DNA of 64,000 bases, from assembly GCA_003550325.1 (NCBI GenBank), contig QKWP01001914.1, positions 21,265 through 85,264 of the forward strand, written 5' to 3'. This stretch comes from Gigaspora rosea. Taxonomy: Eukaryota > Glomeromycota > Glomeromycetes > Diversisporales > Gigasporaceae. This document shows, piece by piece, positions 49,106 through 60,291 of this stretch. Under the pieces are notes generated by a model. That model had not been told where the DNA came from. It did no database searches and saw nothing but the letters and a program-made list of their open reading frames with translations. Each line of letters starts with the position of its first letter. Position 1 is the stretch's first letter. Made by a program: the position numbers and the translations under genes.

Positions 49106-50568
49106 ACAGCTGGATTAACCGATAATTGGTTATATCGACATTTTTTTAAAAAAAAACTATTATTATTATAATTTCTGGGAAACTTAAAAAACCTTAACTA
49201 TACTGTCATACTGACAATTCAATGCTAAAAAAATTATTTTTACCAATTGTTTATAGTGACATAATTTTATAAACTGACAGTCGTTATAGATAGACCAATT
49301 AAAATTGAGTTGATTTTATAAATAATTACCACTTAACTTTACCTAACCAATTACGTGTATTAATTTAATATTAATTTCACGATGATCTCACGATAATGGT
49401 TTATATCATATGATTTTTGGGATCAATTCCGTAACGGTTTTTAATAATCATCAAATTAAAGAGTTCTGAATTATCTGTTTGAGCTCTAGTAATCAGGGTT
49501 GTTAGGTAATAAATTACTATCTGCTATTGGTAAATTACAGTAATTTATCAGGTAATTTACCAAAGATGTTACCTTTAGATACTTAAGGTTGGGTCTAATT
49601 TTTTTTAGCTACTAAATCACATGATTTATATTATACAGACCTTTTTAAGAATAACTAAGGGTAAATTTACTAGTAATTTCAAACAGCCTGGTAAATTTAC
49701 CAAAAAAATTTAAAATTATAGTAAATTAACAATCCTAATAGTAATTCATAATTTATGTTTCTGGTTTCCTGTAACAGCATCACACAACTACCTTATTTTT
49801 ATTAGACAAAATATCAAATTAATATATTTTATTATCATATATATTCACAAAGCATTATTATTATAAGATTTAGAGTCTTTATTGCAGATCATATATAAAT
49901 TAGTTTTTAGCCTTTTATGAAGCATTAATGCAGTGCAAGAACCAAATTCAGAAGTCAATTCTCTAAAAATTGCTATGTAAACTATAAAGTTTTTTTTTGT
50001 TATAAGAATGTTCTAATTTCACTATTAAGTCAAAAAAATACTACTTAAGTTGTACTTTTTGAGAAGAGTAATATCTTGGATTTAGAACTGTTAAGAGATA
50101 TTAGATTAAGTAATATCTTCAAACTCAGGTAGTCCAGCATGTACAAATATATATACATAACTATTTGTTAGATCAATTTTTCAAAATTAAATTCAGTAAT
50201 TAATTGTTATATATATATTATAGCTACTTTATTATAGTAAATTTATGATAAGCAAAAATTAATTAAAATCTTAAAAATGAATTTTGCTATATAAAATTTG
50301 ATCTAGTGAAATTTGCTAATAAAACTCTTGATAATAAATTTTTGATAAACCAGTTTTCACTATAGCAAGAACAATATTTATTATTAGAACCATGTCATTA
50401 ATCATCTGATTATTTTTTATTAAAGACCTACTCTCCTTCCTTTCTCTTAATATATATATAGTCAGGTTCCTTATATATAATTTCACCTTTTTTTACTCGC
50501 TTTCTAAAAAATTATCTGATTTTTGTCACTCTCCTTAAATAAAAAAAGTTAATTTAAAACAGTTATTA
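49106..50568. other. AT-rich spacer at the start of the CpG-poor block
   Basis: No gene recognised. From about 49490 to 49730 the motif GGTAAATTTACC and variants recur in both orientations. CpG becomes rare from about 49.9 kb. Confidence 0.4.
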
Positions 50569-51242
50569 TAAAATGCACCTATGGTATTTTACACTATAGG
50601 TAAATTAGATTTGCAAATCTGTATAACAAAAACAAAAAAAATAAATTTTTATAAAACAAAAAATAAATTTTAATTACTTTAGGGTTAGAGTGAGACCTAG
50701 GATTTTATTAGGCCATTAGTATATACAAAATTTAGCAAAAAAATTTTTTTATTAGAGCCCAAAGATAGTTTCATAAGCAAAATTTTGAGATATAAATATT
50801 TTTTTAAAAGTGAATCTATTTGTCACTAGTGGTGATAGTCACCAGAATGTGATCGACCAATTAGATCAAAGAATTATATGTAATATGAAAAATGTAAAAA
50901 CTTTGATTTTTTTTTAAAAAACCACTTCTAACTTAAAATTTTGTCTATGAAACTACTTTTTTTTATACAAAAAATATTTTTTGCAAAATTTTACTATATA
51001 CTATTCTCTTCCCGAACCTTAACTACCAGTACTATAGCTCTAATACTGCCCTAATACCAACCCTAATAATAGTAAGTTTGATACTTTGTTTTTGTTTTGA
51101 TCATAACATTACACAATTTAATTGGTCAATTAGCTCTAGTAATTGTTACTGCTGGCAACAAATACATTACACCTGTTCTTAAATTTTGATTGGCTTTTCT
51201 AATAGTTTGTATAACATGGTGTAAAATACTAGGTGCATTTTA
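50569..51242. mobile_element. AT-shifted MITE with AAAATGCACCTA ends
   Basis: AAAATGCACCTATGGTATTT on the left and the inverse of AAATACTAGGTGCATTTT on the right are terminal repeats of about 28 bp. The interior has a decayed CACTAGTGGTGATAGTCACC palindrome. No coding sequence. The target duplication is not clear. Confidence 0.6.
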
Positions 51243-51669
51243 GTACAGTTAAATTTAAAATATTATTCTTATAAACAATTGCAATTAAAAATTAATAAAT
51301 TGTCTGCTAAACTGGCATATTTATATCATAATATTATTATGTCAGAATAGAAAGAGATACTTATTATACTGACTTCTGGATATATTGACAAAATTTTTAT
51401 TTTTGAGTAATGTGTATATTTTTTCTTATTTATTATAAAAGCATTTATAGTAGTTTTGTTTTTATTATATGTTTTTATTATATATTTTTTTTAGATTTTC
51501 TAAGGTTTGAATACAAAAAATTCTTACTACAAAATTTACATATTAATGTTAGTATGTAGAGTTATAGTTAGAATAATATATATTTAGGTATAAAAAACTA
51601 TAGATATATTTTAGTAAAAATTATTTTTTTTTTGTTTCAAGTGTTTACTTAGAGCATAGAATTTTATTC

Positions 51670-52606
51670 AGTTTACTTATTAGAAATTACATATAAATAA
51701 AAGTACAATTAGCTATACCTGCAACTATTGGTTGCCTATTTAGATAGCTATTCAAAGATTTTACACTAGCTCCATACCTGCAATTTATATACTAGCATTG
51801 CCTATTTAAGCTCTTAGATTTTTTACTTCTTGACCAATTTCAACTGCTTTACCAAATATTTGTAGTATATATATAGTTAGTTTGAATTTCCTAAAATTTT
51901 TTTTATAGTTTTTAAAACTATTTTATTCTTGCGGTAGCATAGTATCTGTTTTACTAAATAGTTATCTACATTTCAGTAACTTGTACTATAATATTAACCA
52001 ATACTTGTAATTAAAGTATTCTTGAACCATTACTATTACTTACTTTTGCTCTTGTAAGGTTCACTCTGATCCTAGCATCTACCTCTATCTTCCTTCTGGT
52101 TCTTATACTGATACATCCCAAACTTTCAAACTAGTTAGCCCAAATAGATTAATTTATCTACTATAGTATTAAATGCTATTATAGTTTTTCTTCTTTTGGT
52201 ATCTATGTTTGTATTATAGGGTTTTTTTCTAATATGATTCTAGTAGCCAAATTGGTAAACTCCAACTATTAAGAGTTTTATTATCTGGTTTTTTAGCTCT
52301 AATTTCTAATATTTTGGTTTTAGTAGTATTGTTAAAGATCTTTGCTACTTCCTTACTTGAAATTTGCCAAATAGGTTTCTATTTTTCTGGTTCCTTGGAT
52401 TTGTCTATATAATAATAAACAATTATATTTAAAAGCTTTTATTCTAGATAATGAACTAAAATTGCAGATAGTACACCAACTGATTGATAATAAAATAGTT
52501 ACCAAAATACAGATTTATTTTTTATAGTATTGCTAATAGTATTTGAACTCTAGATTTGCTTTTTGAAAGGTGACAACTTAACAATTTTTCTATGTCTATA
52601 CTCTAG
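51670..52606 (-). repeat. Hypermutated copy 2 of the tRNA-headed long repeat
   Basis: Aligns end to end with the element at 1-936 in the same orientation, but nearly all differences replace C with T or G with A. For example CTCGGGACTTTCC at 689-701 corresponds to CTTGAAATTTGCC. Almost every CpG of copy 1 is TG, CA or TA here. The tRNA-like head is still traceable (TTTGAACTCTA and GGTGACAACTTA at about 52538-52582) but no longer fits a promoter. It carries no open frame. Confidence 0.8.
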
Positions 52607-52835
52607 TAAATTTTTTTTTTGCCAATTAAAAAATTTTTTAATAAATATTTTATACAATTTTTTTTAATCATATAACTATTATATAATAAGAAATATTTAT
52701 TTTATTTATTATTTATTTGATAATTGAAAACATATTAGGTTTTTAATTATATTAGCGAATTTATAGTTGTAAAATTTTTTGAAAGATTTGCAAACTACAA
52801 ATAAGTAAAATATTTTGTTAATATATTTTAAAATA

Positions 52836-53763
52836 CAGTTGACCCTCACCAAACCAATTTTGTTAAAACTGATAACTTGCTATAATTAATTAAAAATTGT
52901 CGGGATGGTGCTGAAATCGGATGATGCTGAAATCCACGTGATCTCCATATGCAACAGATTTCCTAAAATTTCTGAAAATCGTGTAAACAATCGATCTACA
53001 CTACGTAATCGAATGCTATAACAGTATAGCCGATCGGGTTAATTCAATATATGCCTATATGCTGCATAAATCACATTCTTGATATCTATATACAGAAGAC
53101 CTTCTAACTGTATCAAAAAGGCAACCCTAACCCAACCCTAACCCTAACCACGAACTATACTAGATTTAACTAAATTTTTTTTTTATTAGTGGTTTTATAG
53201 ACGCTTTTTGCTTCATGGTTAGGGTTAGGGTTAGGGTCACCTTTTTGATACAGTTAGAAGGTCTTCTGTATATAGGTATCAAGAATGCGATTTATGCAGC
53301 ATATAGGCATACCAACCGGTTATAGCATTCGATTACGTAGGTAGATTGATTGTTTACATGATTTTTCGGAAATTGTAGGAGATCCGATGAAACGTAGATC
53401 ACGTGGATTTCAGCATCATCTAATTTCAGTATCATCCCCGACAAAAATTAATCTACTATGCCTGTTCTATAATTAATATTCAATAACCTGCAATTTCTGA
53501 TATTTGATAATCTTTATATCTAAATTCCCAATAGAATATATCCAATCAAATTGCATAAATACTTACTATTTTTCATGCGATGTAATGTTTATTACAATAC
53601 AAATATTATATAATGATTAGTATATACAAAATCATATGATCTATTTTGTATTTGTATATTAAATTCTAAAATATTTTTGGTTAATTCATTTTAAATCTAA
53701 TACCCTTCCAAATTTAATACAAAACCTGTTCACTATGTATACCAGTTTGGAAAGGATTGACTG
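52836..53763. mobile_element. Outer pogo-type MITE
   Basis: CAGTTGACCCTCACCAAACC at the left and the inverse of GTTTGGAAAGGATTGACTG at the right, flanked by TA (52834-52835 and 53764-53765). It is non-coding and interrupted by the element at 52897-53444. Confidence 0.7.
52897..53444. mobile_element. Foldback MITE with inverted telomere-like repeats
   Basis: TTGTCGGGATGGTGCTGAAA and its near inverse end the insert, and the arms pair over more than 230 bp. Near the centre, each arm carries telomere-type repeats in opposite orientation: CCCTAA units at about 53123-53150 and TTAGGG units at about 53217-53237. It keeps many CpGs, unlike the sequence around it, so it arrived later. Confidence 0.75.
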
Positions 53764-54203
53764 TATTTCAAAATTTTAAATTTTTGAAATATTTTACCAA
53801 ATATTTCAAAATATTTCAAAAATGATTTTGAAATATTTTAGAACTATACATGTTAATCTAATCCAAGTAATAGCTATGTTACTATGTCTGTTTGCACTAT
53901 AACTACTAATATTTTTAAAATGTTTCAAAATTTTGTATAATGCATTGAAATTAATCTACAAATTCTGTATTACAAGATCAGATTAGATCTTTTTTTGTTT
54001 ATAATTAGATTTCTATTTAGTTTTATATTATTTTTTCATTTTTTGTTTGTTTTTTTATTTGGTTTTTTTTAATATAAAGGTGAAACCATGCTTTTATCTT
54101 TATTAGATTTAATAGAAACTTTTTATATATCTAAAAACTTTTATTGTTTAAATCTATTATTAAGAGTAAAAATTTAAACATATATCTAAATATAATTTAA
54201 ATA

Positions 54204-54407
54204 CTGTCATCTCTTTCTAATTTGAATCTCTCTAAACTGAACACTGTTAAACTCTCTCTAAACTAAACAAAATCTTCTAGAATATTTGGAAATTTTATTA
54301 TAAAGTTTAGATAAGCCATATATAACTTTTTGAAAACTGAACTTTTCCAAATTTTTATATAGTAAAAAAAAGCAGTCCCAGCAGTTCGGATTAGAGAAAG
54401 TTGACTG
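54204..54407. mobile_element. Pogo-type MITE in the LINE tail
   Basis: CTGTCATCTCTTTCTAATTT on the left and the inverse of CGGATTAGAGAAAGTTGACTG on the right (one base differs at position 2), flanked by TA. The interior has CTCTCTAAACTGAAC repeats. Non-coding. Confidence 0.6.
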
Positions 54408-55425
54408 TACTTATTTGTGGCCTAAACCTACTAGAGTAGCCAAGGCTTATCTAGATTTGGTTATAAAGAAGAATATCAGAGAAGTATGTTGAGTATTTAA
54501 TTTATTTAGGAAGTCATATTTCAATTTTATAATAGAAGTTAGTTTAGTAATGTTATTAGAAGGTATTTAAAAGTGTATGAGTCAGTGAGTTATAATTTTG
54601 AAAAGGTTGTAAAGATGTAAATTAGTTTTGAGATCTGAAAATACAATAGGTAATCCAAATCATTGTACTGTATAGATTTGTTGATTAATACTAAAAAGTA
54701 ATTTAATAGTAAAAGAACTTGCAGATTTGATAGATAAAGGCACTGCCAGAAATCAGCTGATTCAATTTTGGCCAAAATTTTGACCTCCCTCTATTTTAGT
54801 CAGGTCTTTATATTAAATTTTCAGTTTTCAGACCCCTCCTTCTAGGAAATCAGCTGATTTCTGTCCCTCTCCTAAAGTATTGTATTTATAATTTCAAAAA
54901 AAATAAGACCAGATAAAGTAAAAAATACTGAAGGTCTATTTAAGAAGTAGTGAAACTAAAACTATCCAAATTTATAATTTGAGAATAGAGATTTTTAGCA
55001 TTAGCTTATAAAGTTTCAAGTTTGCTAGAACTCAAAATAGTATATAATAAATTCTGTATAGTATGTCAGAAATAGAACAAATAGTCTAATGTAGTATATT
55101 ACTTGCATTATAGCATATATGACAAGTATTAGGATATGCTAAATTTCTTTTGTACAAAATATATAAGCTAAAAGATTATTTAAAAGTATTTTTACTCTAA
55201 ATAATTTAAGTGCAAAAGATTGGAAACTGTAAGAAAAGTTACAGATTTTTTGGTTATTGTTAATATAGAGCCAAGAAGCATTCTAGTTAATATGTTGGAA
55301 GATAACTATTCATTGCTAGAAGCATTTTTGTATTATCTAAAATGCTGTTATATGTGTATAGCATATTGTTATTATACTATATCAGATAGAAAGTTCAATA
55401 AAAATTTATCAAAATTAAGAGTATA

Positions 55426-55622
55426 CAGTCGCACCCCCCTAAGTGCATGCCCTCGGGACCATAGTGAAAAAAAGCCAAAATGTGCACTTAGAGGGGGTTT
55501 GCACTTAGAGGGGTTAAAATTTATAATTGTTATATTGTTTGGGACCAAGAGGGGCCGTGCACTTAAAGAGGTTTTTCATATACCGTGCACTTAGGGGGTG
55601 TGCACTTAGGGGGGTGCGACTG
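55426..55622. mobile_element. 197-bp GC-rich pogo-type MITE
   Basis: CAGTCGCACCCCCCTAAGTG starts the element and its exact inverse ends it, with TA on both sides (55424-55425 and 55623-55624). The terminal repeat is perfect for 22 bp. GTGCACTTAGAGGG-like motifs recur inside. It keeps CpG and G/C runs in an otherwise AT-shifted region. Confidence 0.9.
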
Positions 55623-56540
55623 TACTGGGTTGTATATAGTATATTGTATAAGTCGAAAATAAGATAAGGTGCAATTTGATAGCTACATGCTAGTTGATTA
55701 GCTTTATTGTTGAATTTATCATTTTGGTGTATAGTAACTTTATAAAATTTAATATTAAAATTGGATGATTTTGCAAAGTTTAATATGTGATTTAAATAAA
55801 ATATTTAAGGATTTAGAAAGTGGTATAGTGTTAATGAGATTGTTGTATTTGGAGATTACAGATTGAGAATCTATAAAAAGTTAAATATTACAGTTTCTGG
55901 AAGTAGTACAAATTGCAAATAAGATTGCAATAAGTTCAGCTTTAAAAGAACAAGGCCAAAATTTAGTTTGTGCTTAAAAGGTATATATAATAGATGTGTT
56001 TTGTAGATATATTCACTCTATGCTCATAGAGTATTAAGGACTGCTAAGGTTAAGAACAGAATTATTAGTGTAAAATATAAGTTTAGTTAAATTGCAATTT
56101 TGGTTAGCAATTGATTGTAGAGTATCAAGCACAGTACTAGATTGAAATATAGAAGAAATTGATACAGGAAAAATTACAATATTTGGTAAAGATAGAATGT
56201 GAATAGGATTTTTGTATACAATAAAGTAGACAAGATTTAAATACAGTAGTTAGCATTTAGATTAATTGATTTGTCAGAATTAACTCTGCCAAAAACTTTT
56301 GTAGCATGGCTAGTAGGTATAAGAATAGTATATTTATTTGCAATAGTATTTGAATTAAAGAACAATTATAGCATAGGAATGTAGTAATAGGTGCTAATAG
56401 ATATAAATTTGCAAATTGTTCTTTAATAGAACATTGCCAATGGATTATTAATATATGGTCTGAAGTAGTAGGCTTACAGTGTGCTTTGTCTAGAATAATT
56501 TGATTATCCAAAGTAGTAATTAGCCATAGCTTGGTATATT

Positions 56541-57189
56541 TAAAAGAATGTTTAGTAGTACATTAGCAAAAAAAAATATGCGTAAAACTCCGTAAGTTTT
56601 TATGCAAGCGTAAACTTACAAAAAACTTACGATTAGTTTGGAGTATTACGTAGGGGTAATAATTATGAAAGTTTACGCTAAGTAACTTCGGAGTATTACG
56701 AAAGTGTAATAATTACGAACATTTACGGTATAGTAAATTCAAAATATAGTGAAATGTAATTAGTCAAAAACTAACGAAAAAATGCGTAAAACTATGAGAT
56801 ATTACGAACAGAAAACTTGGGAAAACTAGGAATATTTCGCAATATTTTTGCATATTTTCGCAAATTTTCGAAATTTCTTAAAAAATAAATAAATGATATA
56901 CATATTCACATAATTATACTTTTTACAGATTTTTGCAATATTTTGCAAATTTTCGCAATTTAATATAAAATTTTATATTTATTTATTTATTATTATACAT
57001 TATATTTTACATTTATTAAACATACATTTTTAATTAATTACATATTTTATTATATATTACATTATTATACATATTATTTTTACATTATTACAAATATTTT
57101 AAACTACTTTTGCACTTCGGCGCATTTAATTCTATTACTATATACAAAAAACTAGCTCTATATACTTATTTTCACTCACTTCACAGTTA
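56541..57189. other. AT-rich stretch inside the large inverted repeat
   Basis: From about 56580 to 56800 GCGTAAAACT, TTACGAA and GGAGTATTACG motifs recur in both orientations, suggesting a decayed foldback. No gene. Confidence 0.4.
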
Positions 57190-58370
57190 GCTATTATCTT
57201 CACTTCTTTGTTTTCTATCGTTCTTAAAAGTGTTAGAAGTCATAGTTGGTATGTGCAAGATTTCGAAAAGTTGTTTGTTTTTCTCGCAAAGTGCCGAATA
57301 AAATAAATTAATAAAAAAAATTTTAAAAATAAACCAAAAAAAAACAAAACAAAAAACACAAAACAAAAAAATAAATGAAGTGAAACCTTGCAAAACTTGC
57401 AAAAACTTGTGCCTATTTCTCTAAAGAAGTGTTCTTAAAAATTTAAAAATTGCTAGGGTGAGTTCTTGAAAGTGTCAAAAGTCGTAGTTGGCATGTGCAA
57501 TGGTTCGAAAAGGTTTGTTTTCTTGCAAAGTGCTGAAATAAAATAAATTAATAAAAAAATTTAAAATAAATCAAAAAAAACAAAGACAAAAAACATGAAA
57601 CGAAAAAATAATGAAGCGAAACCTTGCATGAACTTGCAAAAACTTGTGAAAACTTGTGCTCATTTCTTTAAAAAAGTGTTTTTGAAAATTTAGAAATTGC
57701 TGTAGGTATGTTCTTGAAAGTGTTGAAAGTCGTAGTTGGCATGTGCAAGGTTTTGAAATGTTGTTTGTTTTTCTCGCAAAGTGCCGAAATAAAATAAAAT
57801 AATAAAAAAATTTTAAAAATAAACCAAAAAAACAAAAACAAAAAACATGAAAACAAAAAAATAAATAAAGCGAAAACTTGCAAAAACTTGCAAAAACTTG
57901 AAAAACTTGCGCACATTTCTCTAAAAAAGCATTCTTGACAATTTGGAAATTGCTGGGGGTGTGTTCTTGAAAGTGTTGGAAGTCATAGTTGGCATGTGCA
58001 ACATTTCAAAAGTTGTTTTTTTTCTTGCAAAGTGCTGAAATAAAATAAATTAATAATAAAAAAATTTTAAAAATAAACCAAAAAAAAAAACAAAAACAAA
58101 AACTATGAAACGAAAAAATAAATAAAGCGAAACCTTGCAAGAACTTGCAAAAACTTGCAAAAACTTGAAAAACTTGCACTTATTTCTTTACAAAGCGTTC
58201 TTGAAAATTTAGAAATTGCTGAAGTGTGTTCTTAAAAGTGTTGGAAGTCGTAGTTGGCATGCACAAGGTTTTGAAAAGCTGGCTGTTTTCTTGTAAAGTG
58301 CCGAAATAAAAATAAAATAAAAAAATTAAAAAATAAATAAATAAAACAAAAACAAAAAATGAAAAACAAA
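57190..58370. repeat. Five tandem units of about 250 bp
   Basis: TAGTTGGCATGTGCAA recurs near 57243, 57485, 57733, 57986 and 58251 (spacing 242-265 bp). Each unit also contains CGCAAAGTGCCGAAATAAAA, a poly(A/C) tract with AAACAAAAA and repeats of AAAACTTGCA. Units differ mainly by indels in A runs. The open frames on the minus strand are translations of this repeat. Confidence 0.85.
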
Positions 58371-58680
58371 AAAGTGAAAAATAAACAAAATAGAAGATCT
58401 AATTATAAACAAAAAATCTAATTTGATCTTGTAGTACAGAATTTGAACATCATTGAACTATTTCGAACTATTTCGAAAAATCAGTCTAATGCGTGATCCA
58501 GGTTACAGATCTACTGATCCAGCTTGGTTTCCTAGTCCTAAAATATTTTGAAAGTATTTGAAATATTTTGTAGCATATTTTGAAATATATTTCGAAATTA
58601 CTTTCATAATATTTTGAAAATTTGATATCGAAATATTTCAAAATATATTACGTAATAGTTTGCTTATATTACGGTTTATA

Positions 58681-59429
58681 AAATCTTATGTAAAATTATG
58701 CTATTATAAATTTGCTGACGTATAAAGAATAATAAGAAAAAAATGCATTTTATAGAGTTCAAGTACATATTTGGATAGCACTTGAGTGTGCATTTAGAGT
58801 GCACCTAGAGAAGTCTGACTTTATTTACAACCTGTTCTTAGCGTTAATAATACACATTGATTGATCATTTATTATAGTATAGGTGGTAATCAAAATTGTA
58901 CAAATTAACTGAACTTGATTATTGCATACTAACTTAGTATAGTGTATATTGGCTTTTCGCAAGCATTTATAGTAAACAAAAAAAAATTTTCTTTAACGAA
59001 TTTAGTTTCAAAAAAAAATATACAGTATTCAGTTAGTGAATTCATATAAAAAAATAATAATAATATTAATAAAACAATACCTTTTTTTTAGATCTCATCA
59101 ATCGAAATAAAAACCTGTATATATTTACAATTCAGGATATACACATAATATTGGTACTTTAAACTCTGCCACATTTTTTCACAAACAAGAAAAAATCCAT
59201 ATTTGGTTAACACAATCACAAAATCTATCAATAACTATTACCAACATAGTAAAAACAGATGATAAACTGTATAAACTCAAAATAACGTCTAGGGACATAG
59301 TTTGAATAATAGCCAGAATTAGGCTTAATTCGATCAAAGTTCAAAATTACATTTTTGAAAGTTATTTCAAATTTATAAGAAAAGTCTAATTTAGAAATGT
59401 TGAATAACTCCAATAACATAAAGTAATTA
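58681..59429. other. Spacer between the large inverted repeat and the pogo element
   Basis: AT-rich DNA without recognised genes or clear repeats. Confidence 0.4.
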
Positions 59430-60291
59430 TGGGTATTGTGGCGGATTGTACAAATTCAATGATATCTTGTGATCCATTGATCAGAATTAGGCAATTTTGG
59501 TACCAATCGATTCGTCTCATCGAGACGGACCGATCGGTACTAAAATTGTTCGATTCTAATCGATGGGTCGCAAGGAACAAACGTTTAAAGCTTTTTAAAT
59601 TATCATTTCTTATATAATTTAGATACTTGGTAAAGGCAATAACGGCTTTTTATATGCACGCAATTCATTTTTTTAGTATTAATTAAGTAAACTTATTAAA
59701 ATTTAGGCTTTTTTTATTAATAATATCTGTGACTATTATGGCGGGTATGAGCGATTATTTAAAAGATAATTCCTCGTATTACCGTAAAAGTTGATTCCCT
59801 AAAAATAATAAACCCACCATGAATGACTCGGGTGCGAACTACAGAATCCTTATTAATTAAATACGGTTGTTTTCAAATAGTTAGAATGTCTACAATAAAT
59901 ACAAGTGTAACCTCTGGGCGAGTATAGACCCTGGGTCTACTAAAGGGTTTAAACATTGGTGAACCCAGGCCTTGTATATGAACTTTTACAAGCAGCCCTA
60001 TCTAGAGATTAGATTTAAAATGATTAAGTTAACTTGAATCTAATGATTAAAATAATCTCATTTGAATAGGTTCGCGTTATTGCGTAATCATTACTTAGAT
60101 TCAATATTACCCACTAATTTATTAAACTCAAATAAATTACATTTGCTTGTTCATTACAAAATAGTCGCGTCATAAATAACCTACTACGTATTGATCAAAT
60201 TTAATTTTTTTTTTGTTTTCGTTAATTCTTATATCTTTACAATAAAATCTTCGCAAATAAATTTTTTGAGAACCTAATTAAATAAAAAAAA

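Larger units (their letters stand above)
54060..56540 (-). mobile_element. Hypermutated LINE 3' part with RNase H
   Basis: On the minus strand at 56095-55650 are RNase H landmarks: LIFYTNNSVLNL (an active domain would have YTDGS), KAELIAILFAI with the catalytic Glu, FIDSQSVISKYNNLI with the catalytic Asp, and KVTIHQNDKFNNKANQLA. Farther down (55240-55040) is a knuckle-like region (RVKILLNNLL, TCHICYNASNILH, stop, TICSIS) as in LINE C-termini. The change YTDGS to YTNNS needs only G-to-A, and several stops replace Trp codons. The poly(A) side is the T-rich stretch at 54000-54070. Two MITEs (54204-54407 and 55426-55622) are inserted. The reverse transcriptase is not recognisable upstream. Confidence 0.7.
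53764..58680. repeat. Large inverted repeat bounding about 4.9 kb
   Basis: The left arm (about 53764-54075) and right arm (about 58320-58680) are reverse complements. Shared pieces are AAATATTTCAAAATATTTC-type motifs at the outer edges, CTGTA.TACAAGATCA.ATTA with TTGTTTATAATTAGAT at 53961-54013 versus 58384-58440, and an A/C-rich tract at the inner edge. The left arm is more AT-shifted than the right. It encloses the LINE remnant and the tandem array. It could be the ends of one large transposon or an inverted duplication. Confidence 0.65.

Noticed and set aside
55220..55594. 124-codon plus-strand frame
   Set aside because: Half of it is the GC-rich MITE at 55426-55622 and the other half is antisense to the hypermutated LINE.
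57187..57916. Minus-strand frames with hydrophobic Phe-rich stretches
   Set aside because: They translate A/C-rich tandem repeats and recur in each unit. They are not membrane proteins.
57190..58370. CRISPR array
   Set aside because: Units are about 250 bp and similar throughout, with no short repeats separated by unique spacers.
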